NCBI GenBank assembly: GCA_902792005.1
Contig: CADAXW010000003.1
Location: 1-64,000 of the forward strand
Length of the DNA: 64,000 bases
DNA from: an uncultured Lachnospiraceae bacterium
GTDB lineage: Bacteria > Bacillota > Clostridia > Lachnospirales > Lachnospiraceae
Direction: 5' to 3'
The first letter of the stretch is position 1, and each line of letters opens with the position of its first letter. This document shows, piece after piece, positions 48,167-56,785 of this stretch. Made by a program: the position numbers and the translations under genes. The notes below the pieces were generated by a model. It saw only the letters and a program-made list of their open reading frames with translations. It was not told where the DNA came from and did not search any database.

Positions 48167-48529
48167 ATGGATGAAAAGTTAAAAGAGGGCAGCAAGGAGT
48201 ATATCGCTGCACATGAAGAAATCGTTAAGCGGGTAAAGGAGAATCAGCCGGAGGATGAGTATCTGTACGATCTGTCAGAGCTCTTTAAGATCTTCGGGGA
48301 TTCCACAAGGATCAAGATCCTGTATTCCCTGTTTGATACGGAGCTTTGTGTAAGCGATATGGCAACGATCCTGAATCTTTCTCAGTCCTCGGTGAGCCAT
48401 CAGCTCAGGATACTGAAGGACGCAAAGCTGGTGAAGTTCCGTCGGGACGGCAAGGCCATCTTTTATTCCCTGGATGATGAGCATGTTCGGATGATCCTGA
48501 GTCTGGGCATGGAGCATGTCGAGGAGTAA
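48167..48529 (+). CDS. ArsR/SmtB-family metal sensor (CzrA type)
   Basis: 120-residue winged-helix repressor released from DNA by metal. The C-terminal helix has a complete alpha-5 site, Asp104-x-His106-x10-His117-x2-Glu120, the pattern of the zinc/cobalt sensors SmtB and CzrA. The alpha-3 region has a single cysteine (ELCVSD), so the cadmium/lead alpha-3 site is incomplete. The recognition helix reads SQSSVSHQLRIL. ATG 48167 has GGGAGGA 7 nt before it. Its own promoter holds two TTCATATGAA palindromes, so it likely represses itself and the following HMA and efflux genes until zinc is high. Confidence 0.93.
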   Translation: MDEKLKEGSKEYIAAHEEIVKRVKENQPEDEYLYDLSELFKIFGDSTRIKILYSLFDTELCVSDMATILNLSQSSVSHQLRILKDAKLVKFRRDGKAIFYSLDDEHVRMILSLGMEHVEE

Positions 48530-48613
48530 ATGAGTCATCCAGGAACGCGAAAGCGTTCGGAGAGGTCGGCATGGCGAAAAAGCGAATAATCATAACTTTA
48601 AAGGAGAATAACA

Positions 48614-48832
48614 ATGAAGAAGACTTACAAGGTTGAGGTAGACTGTGCGGCATGTGCGGAGAAAATGCAGGATGCGATCCGTGCAACAGAAGGTGTGAAG
48701 GATGCGACACTCAGCTTCATGACCTTAAAGGTTAAGGTGGAGTTTGAGGAGGGCGTTGATCCGGAGGCTGTTATGCAGGCGGCACGTAAGAACTGCAAGA
48801 AGATTGAGGATGATATGGAGATCATTTTATGA
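48614..48832 (+). CDS. HMA-domain metallochaperone
   Basis: 72-residue ferredoxin-like heavy-metal-associated domain with the metal motif Cys11-Ala-Ala-Cys14. The first residue before the motif is Asp (VDCAAC), as in the N-terminal domains of zinc/cadmium/lead ATPases rather than the MT/HCxxC of copper chaperones. It overlaps the efflux ATPase start by 4 bp (ATGA), so it is probably a detached N-terminal domain that delivers zinc to it. AAAGGAG precedes the ATG. A GNRA-capped hairpin GAACGCGAAAGCGTTC lies upstream (about 48543-48558). Confidence 0.9.
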   Translation: MKKTYKVEVDCAACAEKMQDAIRATEGVKDATLSFMTLKVKVEFEEGVDPEAVMQAARKNCKKIEDDMEIIL

Positions 48833-50712
48833 CGAAAAAGCAGAAAAAAACGCTGATCCGGATCATAATCGCTTTTATCCTTACCGCGGGTCTGATGCTG
48901 CTGTTTCATCTGGTGGAGGCGCCCTGGTGGATCCGGGTTCCGGCCTTTTTGGTACCGTACCTGGTGGCAGGATATGATATCCTGTGGAAGGCCTTTCGCG
49001 GGATCATCAAGGGGCAGGTGTTTGATGAAAACTTCCTGATGGCAGTGGCGACCATCGGCGCATTTTGCCTGGGCGAATGCCTGGAGGGCGTGGCGGTTAT
49101 GCTGTTCTATCAGGTGGGTGAGCTGTTCCAGAGCATCGCCGTGGGAAAGAGCAGGAAGAATATCGCTGCACTGATGGATATTCGGCCGGATTATGCGAAT
49201 CTTCTGCAGGAGGATGGCTCCACGGAGAAGGTGGATCCGGATGATGTGGAGATCGGCTCCGTTATCGTCGTAAACCCCGGGGAGAAGATCCCCATCGACG
49301 GCGTTGTGACCGCAGGACAGTCCCTGCTGGATACGGCGGCGCTTACGGGAGAGTCTGTTCCCCGGCATGTGTCGGAGGGAAAGGAGGTCATCAGCGGCTG
49401 TATCGCGCTGGATGGGCAGCTCCGGCTGAAGACCACAAAAGAATTTGGAGAATCCACGGTTTCCAAGATCCTGGATCTGGTGGAGAACTCCAGTATGAAG
49501 AAGGCGAAGGCGGAGAACTTCATCTCGAAGTTTGCCAGAGTCTATACACCCATCGTATGCTACAGTGCATTGGCACTGGCGCTGATACCGCCTCTGCTGC
49601 AGCTGCTGTTCGGAGGCTCTCCGGACTGGGCGGACTGGATCACCAGAGCGCTTACCTTCCTGGTTATCAGCTGCCCCTGTGCCGTTGTGATCTCTGTACC
49701 CTTAAGCTTCTTTGGGGGCATCGGATGCGCCAGCACCAGGGGAATCCTGGTGAAGGGCTCCAATTATCTGGAGGCTTTGGCAGATACAAAATATGTAGTG
49801 CTTGATAAAACGGGAACTCTGACGGAAGGAGTTTTCGCAGTAACAGAATGTCATCCGGCCCAGGGCTGGGACCGGGATCATCTTCTGGAGCTTGCGGCTC
49901 ATGCAGAGTGCGCTTCGGGACATCCCATCAGCCTGTCCATCCGTCAGGCCTTTTTGGAGACCGGACGGACCGTGGAGGCAGAGCTTGTTACGGACATCCA
50001 GGAGATCGCCGGGCACGGCGTGATCGCTACGGTTTCCGGAAAGCGGGTGGCCGTCGGAAATGAACGGCTGATGACGAAGGAGCAGGCGGAGATTGTATGT
50101 GAGCACCCCGGAGGAACGGTATGCTATATCGCGGTGGATCATGTGTTTGCCGGATGCATCCATATTTCCGATGTGATCCGGCCGACCTCGGCAGAGGCAA
50201 TGAGATCCCTGCAGGAGCAGGGGATCCGGACTGTGATGCTGACGGGAGACCACGCATCTGTGGCAGACAAGGTGGCAAAGGAACTGGGGATCAGCATGGT
50301 ACGTTCCGAACTGCTTCCGGCGGACAAGGTGCTGGAGGTGGAAAAGCTGCTGGAACAGAAGAAGGAGGGCGAATGCCTGGCCTTCGTGGGAGACGGCATC
50401 AACGATGCACCGGTACTCTCCAGAGCGGATATCGGTATCGCCATGGGCGCCATGGGCTCGGATGCAGCCATTGAAGCTGCGGATATCGTGCTGATGGATG
50501 ATGATCCTTTGAAGATCGCGCTTGCCCTCAGAATATCCAGAAAAACGCTTCGTATCGTAAGACAGAATATCTGCTTCGCCATTGGCGTGAAGGTGCTTTG
50601 CCTTATTCTGGGTGCCTTCGGCATCGCCAACATGTGGATCGCGATTTTTGCAGATGTGGGCGTCATGGTGCTGGCTGTTTTGAACGCTGTACGTGCACTT
50701 CGCATAAAGTAG
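48829..50712 (+). CDS. cadA: Zinc/cadmium-exporting P1B-type ATPase
   Basis: ATP-driven metal exporter in the membrane, 627 residues, about eight helices. It has the metal-path CPC motif (Cys282-Pro-Cys284), phosphorylation site Asp326 in DKTGTLTEG, TGES, the HP dipeptide in GHPIS and GDGINDAP. The last helix pair carries ADVGVMVLAVLNAVRAL, the Asp-containing signature of the zinc/cadmium/lead subgroup. It has no N-terminal HMA domain of its own; that part is the separate 72-residue gene just upstream. Controlled with the ArsR-type sensor. A strong terminator follows. Confidence 0.94.
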   Translation: MTKKQKKTLIRIIIAFILTAGLMLLFHLVEAPWWIRVPAFLVPYLVAGYDILWKAFRGIIKGQVFDENFLMAVATIGAFCLGECLEGVAVMLFYQVGELFQSIAVGKSRKNIAALMDIRPDYANLLQEDGSTEKVDPDDVEIGSVIVVNPGEKIPIDGVVTAGQSLLDTAALTGESVPRHVSEGKEVISGCIALDGQLRLKTTKEFGESTVSKILDLVENSSMKKAKAENFISKFARVYTPIVCYSALALALIPPLLQLLFGGSPDWADWITRALTFLVISCPCAVVISVPLSFFGGIGCASTRGILVKGSNYLEALADTKYVVLDKTGTLTEGVFAVTECHPAQGWDRDHLLELAAHAECASGHPISLSIRQAFLETGRTVEAELVTDIQEIAGHGVIATVSGKRVAVGNERLMTKEQAEIVCEHPGGTVCYIAVDHVFAGCIHISDVIRPTSAEAMRSLQEQGIRTVMLTGDHASVADKVAKELGISMVRSELLPADKVLEVEKLLEQKKEGECLAFVGDGINDAPVLSRADIGIAMGAMGSDAAIEAADIVLMDDDPLKIALALRISRKTLRIVRQNICFAIGVKVLCLILGAFGIANMWIAIFADVGVMVLAVLNAVRALRIK

Positions 50713-50719
50713 AACTTTG

Positions 50720-50754
50720 AAATGTGCCGTTTTTCACGAAAAACGGTACATTTT
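50720..50754 (+). terminator. Terminator after the metal efflux operon
   Basis: A 15-bp stem (50720-50734 with 50739-50753, one G-T pair), loop CACG, T run. GCCGTTTTT and AAAAACGG form its core. Confidence 0.9.
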
Positions 50755-50768
50755 CTTGTGATACGCTA

Positions 50769-50797
50769 CTTCAAATCATGAAAATATGTGTTATAAT
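50769..50797 (+). promoter_or_regulatory. Promoter of the MBL-fold gene
   Basis: CTTCAA (50769-50774), 17 bp, perfect TATAAT (50792-50797), about 95 bp before the start. Confidence 0.55.
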
Positions 50798-50892
50798 AGG
50801 GGATGGTAGTCGATTGTTCCATGATCGTGTAACATGTAGATTTGCTCGTGATGACAAGGGGTATCACAGGATTTGGGGGAGTGAGGTGCAGC

Positions 50893-51531
50893 ATGACAAA
50901 AGATATCGATCTATATACACATAGCAGTATCCGGATCATTGAGGGGGACCGAAGGGTTTATATCGATCCGTTCCAGATGAGGAGAGAGCCGAAGAATGCG
51001 GACTTTATCCTGATCACGCATGATCATCATGATCATTTCTCACCGGAGGACATCGAGAAGGTGGCCTGCGAGAACACGGTGCTTGTAGTGCCGGAGACCA
51101 TGCTGGAGAAGGCGAAAACGGTTTATGACCTGGTTGGTGAGATCGTTACGGTGAAGCCGGGAGAGAAGTACACCTTCAATGAACTGAGGCTGGAAGCGGT
51201 TGCGGCTTATAATATCGAGAAGCCCTTCCATCCGAAGGAAGAGGGATGCGTAGGCTATGTTGTGATCATCGGCGGTCACAGGATCTATATCGCAGGAGAC
51301 ACGGATATGACGGCGGAGGCGCTGGATGTGATCTGTGACATCGCGCTGGTTCCGGTGGGCGGTACCTATACCATGGATGCCCGTGAGGCGGCGAAGCTGG
51401 TGAATAAGCTGAAGCCGAAGATCGCCATCCCCACCCACTATGGAAGTATCGTGGGATCAAAGAAGGCAGCGGAGATCTTCCGCGACCATGTGGATCCGTC
51501 CATCGAAGTGGAAATAAAGATGATGTATTGA
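50893..51531 (+). CDS. MBL-fold metal-dependent hydrolase (UlaG-like)
   Basis: Metallo-beta-lactamase-fold protein of 212 residues. The metal motif THDHHDHFSP (HxHxDH) is near residue 40, with further ligands in IAGDTD and PTHYGS. The short size and the pattern fit the UlaG-like/YycJ-distant group of unknown substrate, not antibiotic-degrading beta-lactamases. ATG 50893 has GAGG 6 nt upstream. The frame's earlier start at 50842 has no such site. A composite terminator/promoter follows before purC. Confidence 0.85.
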   Translation: MTKDIDLYTHSSIRIIEGDRRVYIDPFQMRREPKNADFILITHDHHDHFSPEDIEKVACENTVLVVPETMLEKAKTVYDLVGEIVTVKPGEKYTFNELRLEAVAAYNIEKPFHPKEEGCVGYVVIIGGHRIYIAGDTDMTAEALDVICDIALVPVGGTYTMDAREAAKLVNKLKPKIAIPTHYGSIVGSKKAAEIFRDHVDPSIEVEIKMMY

Positions 51532-51562
51532 TACTTGATTTTTGAGTGTAAATCAGATATGC

Positions 51563-51602
51563 TATAGTAGCGTTTTCCGAAAGGGAAGCGCTACTTATTT
51601 TT
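51563..51602 (+). promoter_or_regulatory. Terminator with embedded purC promoter
   Basis: AGTAGCGTTTTCC (51566-51578) and GGGAAGCGCTACT (51583-51595) form a 13-bp stem (two G-T pairs) with a GAAA tetraloop, followed by TATTTTTT. An extended -10, TGCTATAGT (TATAGT 51563-51568), overlaps the left arm. This is the likely purC promoter, so its transcripts would start within the arm. Confidence 0.65.
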
Positions 51603-51627
51603 TCCGTAGAAACCAGGAGGATTTAAC

Positions 51628-52509
51628 ATGGAAATGAAGCCGATCAAAGAGGGTAAGGTACGTGAGATTTACGATAATGGGGACAGCCTGATCATGGTAG
51701 CAACCGACCGTATCAGCTGCTATGATGTGATCCTGAAGAACAAGATCGAGAAGAAGGGTGCAGTACTGACACAGATGTCCAAGTTCTGGTTCGATATGAC
51801 CAGCGACATCCTGCCGAATCATATGATCTCTGCAGATGTAAAGGATATGCCGGAATTCTTCCAGCAGCCGCAGTTTGACGGAAATTCCATGATGTGCAGA
51901 AAGCTCACCATGCTTCCCATCGAGTGCATCGTCCGCGGATATATCACAGGATCCGGCTGGGCAAGCTACAAGGAGAACGGAACCGTGTGCGGCATCACAC
52001 TTCCGGAGGGACTGAAGGAGTCCGATAAGCTTCCTGAGCCCATTTACACACCTTCCACGAAGGCAGAGATCGGTGATCATGATGAGAATATCTCCTTTGA
52101 GCGTTCCATCGAAGTTCTTGAGAAGGCATTCCCCGGCAAGGGACAGGAGTATGCTGAGAAGCTTCGGGATTATACCATCGCTCTTTATAAGAAATGCGCC
52201 GACTATGCACTTACTAAGGGTATCATCATTGCGGATACCAAGTTTGAGTTTGGTCTGAACGAGGCAGGAGAGATCGTGCTTGGCGATGAGATGCTGACAC
52301 CGGATTCATCCAGATTCTGGCCGGCAGACGGTTATGAGCCGGGACATGGTCAGCCGTCCTTTGACAAGCAGTTTGCAAGAGACTGGCTGAAGTCCGATGA
52401 GAACAAGGAGGAGCCGGAGAACTGGTTCCTGCCCCAGGAGATCGTAGACAAGACCATCGAGAAGTACCTGCAGGCATATGAGATGCTGACAGGAAAGCCG
52501 CTGGCTTAG
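51628..52509 (+). CDS. purC: SAICAR synthetase
   Basis: Phosphoribosylaminoimidazole-succinocarboxamide synthase of the purine pathway, joining CAIR and aspartate with ATP. The product is 293 residues, the longer bacterial type. Motifs: EGKVREIYD at the N-terminus, ATDRISCYDV, and DTKFEFGL. AGGAGG stands before the ATG. No other purine genes adjoin. A broken purE lies 3.7 kb downstream on the opposite strand. Confidence 0.95.
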   Translation: MEMKPIKEGKVREIYDNGDSLIMVATDRISCYDVILKNKIEKKGAVLTQMSKFWFDMTSDILPNHMISADVKDMPEFFQQPQFDGNSMMCRKLTMLPIECIVRGYITGSGWASYKENGTVCGITLPEGLKESDKLPEPIYTPSTKAEIGDHDENISFERSIEVLEKAFPGKGQEYAEKLRDYTIALYKKCADYALTKGIIIADTKFEFGLNEAGEIVLGDEMLTPDSSRFWPADGYEPGHGQPSFDKQFARDWLKSDENKEEPENWFLPQEIVDKTIEKYLQAYEMLTGKPLA

Positions 52510-52556
52510 AGCGTCGCTGAATACGTCTTTTAATACGTCTTTGATTAAATGAAGTG

Positions 52557-52602
52557 GAAAAGGATCACGCTGTTTACACGGTGTGATCTTTTTCTTTTTT
52601 TT
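52557..52602 (+). terminator. purC terminator
   Basis: GATCACGCTGT (52563-52573) pairs with ACACGGTGTGATC over 52578-52588 (11 bp with two G-T pairs), followed by a long T-rich run. Confidence 0.85.
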
Positions 52603-52615
52603 CGGCAGAACGAAA

Positions 52616-52644
52616 TTGTGTTTCTACCCGTTGTTTGGTATACT
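52616..52644 (+). promoter_or_regulatory. Promoter of the GGDEF/EAL gene
   Basis: TTGTGT (52616-52621), 17 bp, TATACT (52639-52644). Confidence 0.65.
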
Positions 52645-52680
52645 GTTAATAGGTATATCGTATGTATAAGGGGTTATACT

Positions 52681-55600
52681 ATGGCGAAAAAAATATCATT
52701 CTCAGATCTGGCGCATGCGCTGGCAAATGACTATGAAAGTATATATGTGATCGATTCAAGTGACGACAGTTACGTGGAGTATTCTTCCGAAGGAGACGAT
52801 AAGGAACTGGTCGTTCGTTCTTCGGGTGCGAATTTCTATGAAGACGTGCCCAAGAATTGTCGGGAACTGGTATGGCCGGAGGATCAGGGAACCTTCCTCA
52901 GAACCTTCCGGAAGGAGAATATGACCGAAGCCCTGAAAAACGGAAAGTCCTTTGATCTCCGGTATCGGCTGGTCATTAATAACGAACCGCAGTATTATTA
53001 TCTGAAGGTGATCCGCATGCAGGGTGAGGATATCATTATCGGCGTGCAGAATGTGGACAGACAGACCCGGCGGGAACTGGAAGAGGATCGGGAACAGGTG
53101 ATCTTCGGCGAGATCGCCAGATCTCTTGGAAGTCTCTTCGAGGTGATCTACTATATCGATATTGAAACCGGGAAATATATGGAGTATTGTTCCAGTGAAC
53201 GTTATTCGGAACTTGGAATCTCCGGTGAGGGAGACGATTTCTTCCGGAATCTTTCTGAGGATATTGAGAAGCACATCTATCCCGATGACAGGGGAGAATT
53301 GCTGCGTGAACTTGAAAAGAGTAATCTTCTGGACTCGTTGAACCGTTCGAACAGTTATCAGATCGATTACAGACAGTTTATGAACGGAGATATTCAGTAT
53401 CTGAGGCTGATCGCTTTTCGGCGTGACAGTGACAGTAACCATTTGGTCATCGCTGTCAGAAATGTCGATGCCCAGTTCAGGCATGAGGAGGAGATTTCTT
53501 CCGAGAGTAAGATGTTCAGTGATATCGCCACGGCCCTGGCCCAGAGATATGAGGTGATCTACAGGATCAATATCCATACAAATGAGTATACGGAATTAAG
53601 GGCGAAGGGAGGCTTTTCCCGACTCAAAGCAGGTGAGACCGGAGCGGATTTCTTTGAGACTGCTCAGTATACGGTGAAACTGAATGTTCATCCTGAGGAT
53701 TATCCTATATTGTCAGTTGCACTTCAAAAGGAAAATCTCCTCAGCAGCCTTGCAGATAAAGGAGAAATATTTCTGCGTTACAGGATCCAGAAGGAGAAGA
53801 TCGCAGGTCTTTATTCAATGTTTGCGATCCGTCCCGAGGAGGATTCCGACCATATCATCATCGCGGTGGCAAATGTAGGAGACTCGAGAGACACAGAACA
53901 GAAGTATGGGCAAGCTGTCGGAAGTTCTCTGAACATGCTTAACCGGGATACGCTGACCGGTCTCTATAATAAGCGGTTCTATGCTCAGACGGAAATGAGT
54001 CTGGATACCAGGATCGCTAACGGACAGAATGTAGAATTTGCCATCGTTCTCTGTGATGTGAACGGAGTGAAGGAAGTCAATTCCACCCAGGGCAGAAAAG
54101 CAGGAGATCAGTGTATCGTCGAGGCCGGACGTATGCTCCGGGGTGTATTTAAGGACAGTGAGATCTACCGGGTCGGCGGGGATGATTTTCTGGTCCTCCT
54201 CTGTGATGAAGCATATAAGAATCGGAAACAGTTGCTCAATAATCTCTCCGAGGTTCAGCTTTTCCACAGAGACAGCGGAAGTGTTTCGGTAGCGTATGGT
54301 ATGGCTGAGTTTGATCCGGAGACGGATTTCGGAGCGCAGGATGTCGTCGGGCGGGCGATTCAGGCGCTGCAGGTGAACAAGAATTCTATTCGGGGACTAC
54401 TCTCGGTGGGAAGTACGGAGAATCTCCGGAGGCTTTCTACGGATGAGAAAACCATACGCTTCTATGATCTTTATGTCCGTCTGGTATCGGCGATGACGGA
54501 TTTGACCGGGAATATCCAGGCCCATGTTGCTGAGATCGAGAACCTTCTGGTTGAAATATCCTCCATGCTCCGTCTGTCCAAGGCAGTCACAAGGGTGTAC
54601 AGGAATCCTCAGGAGGAGGCGGCAGGCGGCGGAGAGACGCTTTGTTGTTTTGATACCGGCATCGAGGGGAAGGAAGTGATGACTCTTCGGGTGATAACCA
54701 GTGTCATGTCCATCGCAACCATGACTGTTTATATGGCTCCGAATGAGGAGCCGCTAACAGATGATGAATACTGGAAGGTGGAGCTGGCAATGCGTACCAC
54801 TCTCACTTATATAAGCAGGAACCGGTTAAAGGATATCGTTAGCGATCTGGCTTATTATGATGATGCAGGCTATCTGAACCATCGCAGCTACTTCAATTAC
54901 ATTATGAAGGTTCGGAATGAGATCGGCGGCATGGTCGCGGTCATGTATAACCTTCTTCACTTTTCCCAGGTCAATCAGGAGCTGGGAAGAGAAAAGGGTG
55001 ATCTTGTGATGAAGAATCACTTTGAAACCATGCGCAAGATGGTAGGTGAGAAGGGAATTGTCTGCCGGTTAGGCGGTGACAATTTCGTGGCGCTGTTCGG
55101 CCGTGAGCGGATGGGCCAGATCTTCGGATATCTGACGGATGCACCGGTTGTATACGATCTGAATGACGGGAAGACGGTCAGCATCAGCACCAGTGTGGGT
55201 GTATATAGGATCCCGAATGATATTGTGCTGACTGACCCCGGAGTGGTTATGGAACATATTATCGTTGCATATGGAGCGGCCAAGCACGGAGGCAAGGACC
55301 GAATCGTATTCTATGATGAGTCCCTGATCTCTGCAAGAGACAATATCATGAAGGTGCAGCGGCTGTTCCCGGAGGCCTTAAAGAACGAGGAATTCCAGGT
55401 GTACTATCAGCCGAAGGTTCATACTGGGACAGGTGAAATCATCGGTGCTGAGGCACTTTGCCGATGGTTCCATGATGGAAAGATGGTCAGTCCGGGAGAG
55501 TTTATTCCCGCACTGGAAGAAACAGACGATATCTGTAAACTGGATTTCTATATGCTGGATCATGTCTGCCGGGACATCCGGAGATGGATGGATCAGGGCA

Positions 55601-56130
55601 GAAAGATCGTTCGGATATCAGTCAATCTGTCAAGAAAGCACCTGATGAACAGAAATCTTCTGGAGCAGCTGCTTAAGATCATAGACAAGCACAATATACC
55701 TCACAGCAGTATCGAGATCGAGCTTACTGAAACGACTACGGACGTGGCATTCAGCGATCTGAGACGTATCGTGACCGGGCTGCAGAGTGCGGGAATCTTC
55801 GCATCCGTGGATGACTTCGGTATCGGATACTCATCTCTGAATCTGATCCGTGAGCTTCCCTGGAATGTGCTCAAGGTTGATCGAAGCCTGCTGCCTATGG
55901 ATAATGAGGATTCCAGCAGCGTCGACAGTATCATGTTCCGAAATGTGATCTCCATGGTGAATGAACTGGGGATCGAGTGTATCGTGGAAGGCGTGGAAAC
56001 AGAAGAACAGCTGGAACTCCTGCGAAAGAATCGATGTCACTATGCCCAGGGCTTCCTGTTTGACCGGCCGCTTCCGGTCAGCGAGTTTGAGGAACGAATG
56101 ATGATCGGTTACTATCCCGTACAACACTGA
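52681..56130 (+). CDS. Triple-PAS-like, double-GGDEF, EAL signalling protein
   Basis: Soluble c-di-GMP protein of 1149 residues from ATG 52681 (AAGGGG 8 nt upstream). Three repeated PAS-like modules of about 130 residues fill 1-415; each begins (I/F)xD/EIAxxLxxxxE-like and ends AVxNVD-like. The first GGDEF domain (about 420-580) has GGDDF. A poorly matched linker follows, then a second, degenerate GGDEF (about 720-880) with GGDNF. The C-terminal EAL domain (about 890-1140) is complete (EALCRW, SVNLSR, ELTET, DDFGIGYSS, LKVDRS, EGVETE, AQGF). It is likely a phosphodiesterase with a regulatory, GTP-sensing or weak cyclase part. It has no membrane helix, so the signal is internal. Confidence 0.9.
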   Translation: MAKKISFSDLAHALANDYESIYVIDSSDDSYVEYSSEGDDKELVVRSSGANFYEDVPKNCRELVWPEDQGTFLRTFRKENMTEALKNGKSFDLRYRLVINNEPQYYYLKVIRMQGEDIIIGVQNVDRQTRRELEEDREQVIFGEIARSLGSLFEVIYYIDIETGKYMEYCSSERYSELGISGEGDDFFRNLSEDIEKHIYPDDRGELLRELEKSNLLDSLNRSNSYQIDYRQFMNGDIQYLRLIAFRRDSDSNHLVIAVRNVDAQFRHEEEISSESKMFSDIATALAQRYEVIYRINIHTNEYTELRAKGGFSRLKAGETGADFFETAQYTVKLNVHPEDYPILSVALQKENLLSSLADKGEIFLRYRIQKEKIAGLYSMFAIRPEEDSDHIIIAVANVGDSRDTEQKYGQAVGSSLNMLNRDTLTGLYNKRFYAQTEMSLDTRIANGQNVEFAIVLCDVNGVKEVNSTQGRKAGDQCIVEAGRMLRGVFKDSEIYRVGGDDFLVLLCDEAYKNRKQLLNNLSEVQLFHRDSGSVSVAYGMAEFDPETDFGAQDVVGRAIQALQVNKNSIRGLLSVGSTENLRRLSTDEKTIRFYDLYVRLVSAMTDLTGNIQAHVAEIENLLVEISSMLRLSKAVTRVYRNPQEEAAGGGETLCCFDTGIEGKEVMTLRVITSVMSIATMTVYMAPNEEPLTDDEYWKVELAMRTTLTYISRNRLKDIVSDLAYYDDAGYLNHRSYFNYIMKVRNEIGGMVAVMYNLLHFSQVNQELGREKGDLVMKNHFETMRKMVGEKGIVCRLGGDNFVALFGRERMGQIFGYLTDAPVVYDLNDGKTVSISTSVGVYRIPNDIVLTDPGVVMEHIIVAYGAAKHGGKDRIVFYDESLISARDNIMKVQRLFPEALKNEEFQVYYQPKVHTGTGEIIGAEALCRWFHDGKMVSPGEFIPALEETDDICKLDFYMLDHVCRDIRRWMDQGRKIVRISVNLSRKHLMNRNLLEQLLKIIDKHNIPHSSIEIELTETTTDVAFSDLRRIVTGLQSAGIFASVDDFGIGYSSLNLIRELPWNVLKVDRSLLPMDNEDSSSVDSIMFRNVISMVNELGIECIVEGVETEEQLELLRKNRCHYAQGFLFDRPLPVSEFEERMMIGYYPVQH

Positions 56131-56150
56131 CGGAGGTTGGAAATAAAAAG

Positions 56151-56193
56151 AAATGGGGACAGCTCCGTGTCAGAACGGCTGTCCCCATTTTTC
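56151..56193. terminator. Bidirectional terminator, GGGGACAG type
   Basis: AAATGGGGACAGC (56151-56163) pairs perfectly with GCTGTCCCCATTT (56178-56190), loop 14, then TT. The GGGGACAG/CTGTCCCC core also appears in the large palindrome at 63797-63872. Confidence 0.88.
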
Positions 56194-56231
56194 GCGATAC
56201 GGACGGCAAGCGGGAATGCTTGCGCGCATAT

Positions 56232-56592
56232 TTAGTTCTCGTATTTCGCGATGATCTCTGCGTTGGCCTTCTCTGCAGCTTCACGCATCTTGTATGGAGT
56301 AGAGAGCATCCTGTCCATCCAGAACAGAACCGGAAAGCGGAACACCGATGACCGGAAGAACGGTCTGGGATGCTACCACGCCCGGAAGTGCAGCGGCCAT
56401 ACCGGCAGCTGTGATGACTACCTCTGTTCCATCCTCATTAATCTCCTTAATGTATGCAGACAGCTGTGCTGCGGCACGATGCGCAGACAGACAGCGAACG
56501 GATACATTTACATCAAAGCTTTTCAGAAGCTCGATCGCCGGCTCAACCTTTGCGAGATCGCTGGTGGAACCCATGATGATACTTGCCTTCAT
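56232..56592 (-). pseudogene. purE: purE with internal deletion and frameshift
   Basis: N5-CAIR mutase of the purine pathway, broken here. From ATG 56592 (AAAGGAG upstream) the first 100 residues are a normal class I PurE: GSTSD, SAHRA, AAGMAAALPGVVAS and PVIGVPLSGSVLDGQDALYSI. The frame then ends after QDA at 56281. In the +1 frame the true C-terminus continues as YKMREAAEKANAEIIAKYEN to a stop at 56232-56234. About 40-45 residues, including the conserved MPxGxPVATV stretch, are missing between the two parts. The promoter and ribosome binding site are intact. Unless another copy exists or this is an assembly fault, the enzyme is lost. Confidence 0.85.
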
Positions 56593-56625
56593 ATAGTTAT
56601 CTCCTTTGTTGTTTTCGCAAGAATG

Positions 56626-56654
56626 AGTATAGCATCTGCACTATGTCCTTGCAA
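56626..56654 (-). promoter_or_regulatory. purE promoter (minus strand)
   Basis: On the minus strand, TTGCAA (plus 56649-56654), 17 bp, TATACT (plus 56626-56631). The promoter is in good order although the gene is not. Confidence 0.7.
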
Positions 56655-56785
56655 GGGGAACCTGCTATAAGAGCAGGATATGATAGATTGAAGGCAGTAC
56701 ACTCGGTGAGGGATATTGGCTGGCATCGCTGTTTACAGGCACAGAGAAAACCGACCATTTAATAGATATAAGGAGGGCATGTGCT

